Positions 62,175-64,000 of a stretch of DNA of 64,000 bases are shown one piece after another (within the stretch, counting starts at the first letter, position 1; every line of letters starts with the position of its first letter). This stretch comes from Mucilaginibacter roseus (lineage in GTDB: Bacteria > Bacteroidota > Bacteroidia > Sphingobacteriales > Sphingobacteriaceae). Location: assembly GCF_021215455.1 (NCBI RefSeq), contig NZ_JAJPWV010000006.1:219431-283430 (forward strand), read 5' to 3'. The notes under the pieces are model-generated. The model saw only the letters and a list, made by a program, of their open reading frames with translations, had not been told where the DNA came from and made no database searches. Position numbers and translations under genes: made by a program.

Positions 62175-62181
62175 GTTTATA

Positions 62182-62213
62182 TAAAAAAAAATCCCCCTTT
62201 TTGTAAGGGGGAT
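62182..62213 (-). terminator. Terminator of bamD-rpoZ
   Basis: ATCCCCCTT and AAGGGGGAT (62191-62213) form a 9-bp stem with a 5-nt loop; on the minus strand nine T follow. It ends 7 nt past the rpoZ stop. Confidence 0.85.
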
Positions 62214-62220
62214 CTCCGTA

Positions 62221-62559
62221 TTATAATTCTTTAGCTTCTTTAGCCGGGTTACGGTAGTAGATCTTATCATCTAAAAACTCCTGAACCGCTACCAGCGTTG
62301 GTTTTGGCAGCTTTTCGTAATGTTTAGATATTTCTATCTGTTCGCGGTTCTCGAACACCTCTTCCAGGTTATCATTTGCGGAGGCAAACTCTGATAGTTT
62401 TTGGTGAAGCTCCTCTTTTATATTGTTTGATATCTGGTTGGCGCGTTTGCCCATAACCACTAATGATTCATAGATATTGTCTGTTCCTTTGTCAAGCTCA
62501 CGCAGGTCGCGGGTAACGGTGCTGCTTGCCACAGCTGATTTATTGTTAACGGTACTCAT
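62221..62559 (-). CDS. rpoZ: RNA polymerase omega subunit (RpoZ/Rpb6 type)
   Basis: The 112-residue protein contains the omega core ELDKGTDNIYESLVVMGKRANQISNNIK and a C-terminal part seen in Bacteroidota omega (PKPTLVAVQEFLDDKIYYRNPA). It stabilises the beta-prime subunit. It follows bamD after 7 nt and is followed by a terminator, so it ends that transcript. Confidence 0.9.
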   Translation of the reverse strand: MSTVNNKSAVASSTVTRDLRELDKGTDNIYESLVVMGKRANQISNNIKEELHQKLSEFASANDNLEEVFENREQIEISKHYEKLPKPTLVAVQEFLDDKIYYRNPAKEAKEL

Positions 62560-62566
62560 ATCTTTG

Positions 62567-63493
62567 TTAATTTGTTAATTCCGGGTTCTTATCTTTAATT
62601 GATGGTGGCTGTGCGGTAGCGGTATCTTTTTCGGCAACCTTTTTAGCCAGTTTTGGGTTAAGTGAAGCCTGCGCTACAATGCGCTTTGCGCGGGTTATAC
62701 CGGCCTCGCTATCTTTAATATATTCTTTGGCATCTCTAACGAGTTTGCTGTCTGGATGTTTCTCAATAAATTCATCCGCGTATTTTATAGCATCGCCGTA
62801 ACGCTCTTCCTGCTTAAACTCGGTGCTCTTATCAGCATATGTATACTGCGCCCTGATGGTTAAAAACTCGAGCTCTTCGCCATACTTAGTATCCGGGTAA
62901 TCGCGCAGGGTATTGTTAAATGCGATAACCGCTGCCTGGTAATCGCCTATAGTAAGGTATAACTTAGCATTTTCATAAGCTTTTTGCTCCAGCTTATCGC
63001 GCAGGTTTTGTATTAACTTACCGGCTTCGGCCACACGGTCACTTTTAGGGTACAGGTTGATAAACAACTGCAACGCTTCAATAGCTTTGCTGGTATTATC
63101 CTGATCGAGCGAGTATATCGGCGAATCAAGGTAATAACAGTAAGCCGACATAAAGCGGCACTCCTCGGCCCTGTTACTTGACGGATACGTATCGGCAAAT
63201 GTTTTAAAATGATAACGTGCCGAAGTATAGTCCCTCAGCTTATAGTTGGTGTAAGCGTAATAGTAAAACAAATCCTCAGCTTCTGAGCGTCCGCGGTAGC
63301 GTTGTACCAGGTCATCAAACAGCTCGAGCGCACGGCCATAGTTTTTTTCGTTGTAGTAACGTAGGGCCTCTTTGTATTTTTTAGCATTATCGTTACTGGC
63401 TTTCAGCTTCTCAAACTTGCTTTTACAACTGCCCAAAGCAAGCGCTAAAACTGCTACAAAGCCACACAGTAACAATAGTTGTTTTTTAAACAT
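62567..63493 (-). CDS. bamD: Outer membrane assembly lipoprotein BamD
   Basis: The 308-residue protein has a lipoprotein signal (LLLLCGFVAVLALALGSC) and five TPR-like helical pairs: YKEALRYYNEKNYGRALELF, YYYAYTNYKLRDYTSARYHF, DNTSKAIEALQLFINLYPKS and YADEFIEKHPDSKLVRDAKEY. This is the BamD/YfiO layout; BamD helps BamA insert beta barrels. The C-terminal 40 residues are a polar tail longer than in E. coli. It is the first gene of bamD-rpoZ, with a perfect -33/-7 promoter that ends 4 nt before the start. Confidence 0.92.
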   Translation of the reverse strand: MFKKQLLLLCGFVAVLALALGSCKSKFEKLKASNDNAKKYKEALRYYNEKNYGRALELFDDLVQRYRGRSEAEDLFYYYAYTNYKLRDYTSARYHFKTFADTYPSSNRAEECRFMSAYCYYLDSPIYSLDQDNTSKAIEALQLFINLYPKSDRVAEAGKLIQNLRDKLEQKAYENAKLYLTIGDYQAAVIAFNNTLRDYPDTKYGEELEFLTIRAQYTYADKSTEFKQEERYGDAIKYADEFIEKHPDSKLVRDAKEYIKDSEAGITRAKRIVAQASLNPKLAKKVAEKDTATAQPPSIKDKNPELTN

Positions 63494-63497
63494 TCTG

Positions 63498-63527
63498 CAA
63501 AGATAGTTAATATTATAAATCAGTCAA
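63498..63527 (-). promoter_or_regulatory. Perfect bamD promoter with a near-leaderless start
   Basis: On the minus strand TTG (63525-63527), exactly 19 nt, then TATCTTTG (63498-63505). The spacer to the ATG is CAGA, so transcription would start at about 63494, one nucleotide before the start codon. Confidence 0.75.
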
Positions 63528-63819
63528 TTATTTTATTCGGCGCGTAAATATAAGCCCGGCTTGTGTAAGTAACGTTAACGCAGCAGTGCTTTAACATTTT
63601 TTAACCAAATTTATTGTGAGATGAATGTGTACTTTATATATATGTGATAGTTGACTTTTAAGGGGAGTAAGTAGCCATATAATATAATAACTTAATGTTG
63701 ATGGAGTGTGGAAGGGCGTTAACAGCGGTTTGACTGCATTTGTTTGCCTTTTCATTAATTTTTTTCTCTCTGATGCACAGCGTGTTTAAACAGGTATTGA
63801 AAGAAAAAGGGGGTTAGTA

Positions 63820-63850
63820 TTTGGAAAGGTGTTAAAATGGCGTACCTTTG
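63820..63850 (+). promoter_or_regulatory. Strong promoter reading out of the window
   Basis: TTTG (63820-63823), a 19-nt spacer, then TACCTTTG (63843-63850). Downstream is a CGCTTT/AAAGCG hairpin (about 63855-63873), then a purine-rich non-coding leader to the edge. No open frame of note starts in 63850-64000. The stretch 63528-63819 shows nothing recognisable. Confidence 0.75.
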
Positions 63851-63853
63851 CAG

Positions 63854-64000
63854 CCGCTTTGATAGATAAAGCGAATGTTATTTGAAAGTAAGGCGAAGGT
63901 AAAGAGAGGGGTTTGAAGGAGAGCTTGAGGGTGATCCGGAGACGAGCAGAGCGGCAAGAAAAACTTTAAGATTATTCTTGTGCAGAAGAAAAGAAAGATG
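63854..64000 (+). other. Non-coding leader, possibly of an rRNA operon (inference)
   Basis: A purine-rich stretch with hairpins (CGCTTT/AAAGCG; CAAGAA/TTCTTG around 63955-63980) follows the strong promoter and carries no gene. This resembles the pre-16S leader of Bacteroidota, but no 16S sequence falls inside the window. Confidence 0.4.

Overview
The window reads as a chromosomal segment of a Bacteroidota bacterium of the Sphingobacteriaceae, most probably Mucilaginibacter or a close relative. The pointers are Bacteroidota-restricted families (IPExxxVDY, DUF4835/PorD, DUF5687, DUF1835), M56/BlaI pairs, a type IX-like C-terminal domain, -33/-7 promoters of the form TTG-N19-21-TAnnTTTG, no obvious Shine-Dalgarno sequences, and a moderate G+C content. 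Genus is inference; no rRNA gene lies inside the window. No tRNA, CRISPR, prophage or complete insertion sequence was seen.

Layout. 1-7 kb: the start of a membrane-anchored coiled-coil protein, a secreted GHL10 hydrolase, DUF1835, then an operon (unknown secreted protein, BlaI repressor, M56 BlaR1-like protease) divergent from a beta-CASP metallo-beta-lactamase. 7-16.5 kb: a repeat-filled intergenic stretch, M28 peptidase, thioredoxin-like protein, B12-dependent ribonucleotide reductase nrdJ, and a divergent amino-sugar pair (NagX-like acetyltransferase, anmK). 16.6-25 kb: S41 processing protease, a TPR-like secreted protein, and a cyanophycin locus (isoaspartyl peptidase, cyanophycinase, divergent cyanophycin synthetase), then a second repeat-filled stretch. 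25-35 kb: AlkA-type glycosylase, rarA, a DUF5687 ABC exporter with its ATPase and a GNAT enzyme, map, uvrA. 35-46 kb: a histidine kinase/OmpR pair, pyk, IPExxxVDY, acpP-fabF-rnc, yicC-gmk-nadD. 46-57 kb: a RelB/ParE-type pair with a dead toxin, miaE, a LytS/LytTR pair, a flavin monooxygenase with rsmI, an aminotransferase operon, a desaturase, and an AT-rich patch with a frameshifted lipoprotein. 57-64 kb: a second M56/BlaI pair, then bamD-rpoZ and coaBC-porD, and finally a strong promoter with a non-coding leader running off the window, possibly an rRNA leader.

The most interesting signals are regulatory and architectural. Each BlaI operon carries twin palindromes with one shared geometry (ACNA-N6-TNGT) but a different half-site letter, which suggests two insulated paralogous circuits. 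One M56 protein ends in eleven units of a 23-residue repeat; the other ends in a TonB-C domain plus a SusC-plug-like tail. Several -7 elements abut start codons (bamD, yicC, miaE, DUF1835, anmK), implying near-leaderless transcripts. A pair of inverted DnaA-box-like sequences sits just upstream of the nrdJ promoter. Two intergenic regions 17.5 kb apart share a modular repeat family in both orientations.
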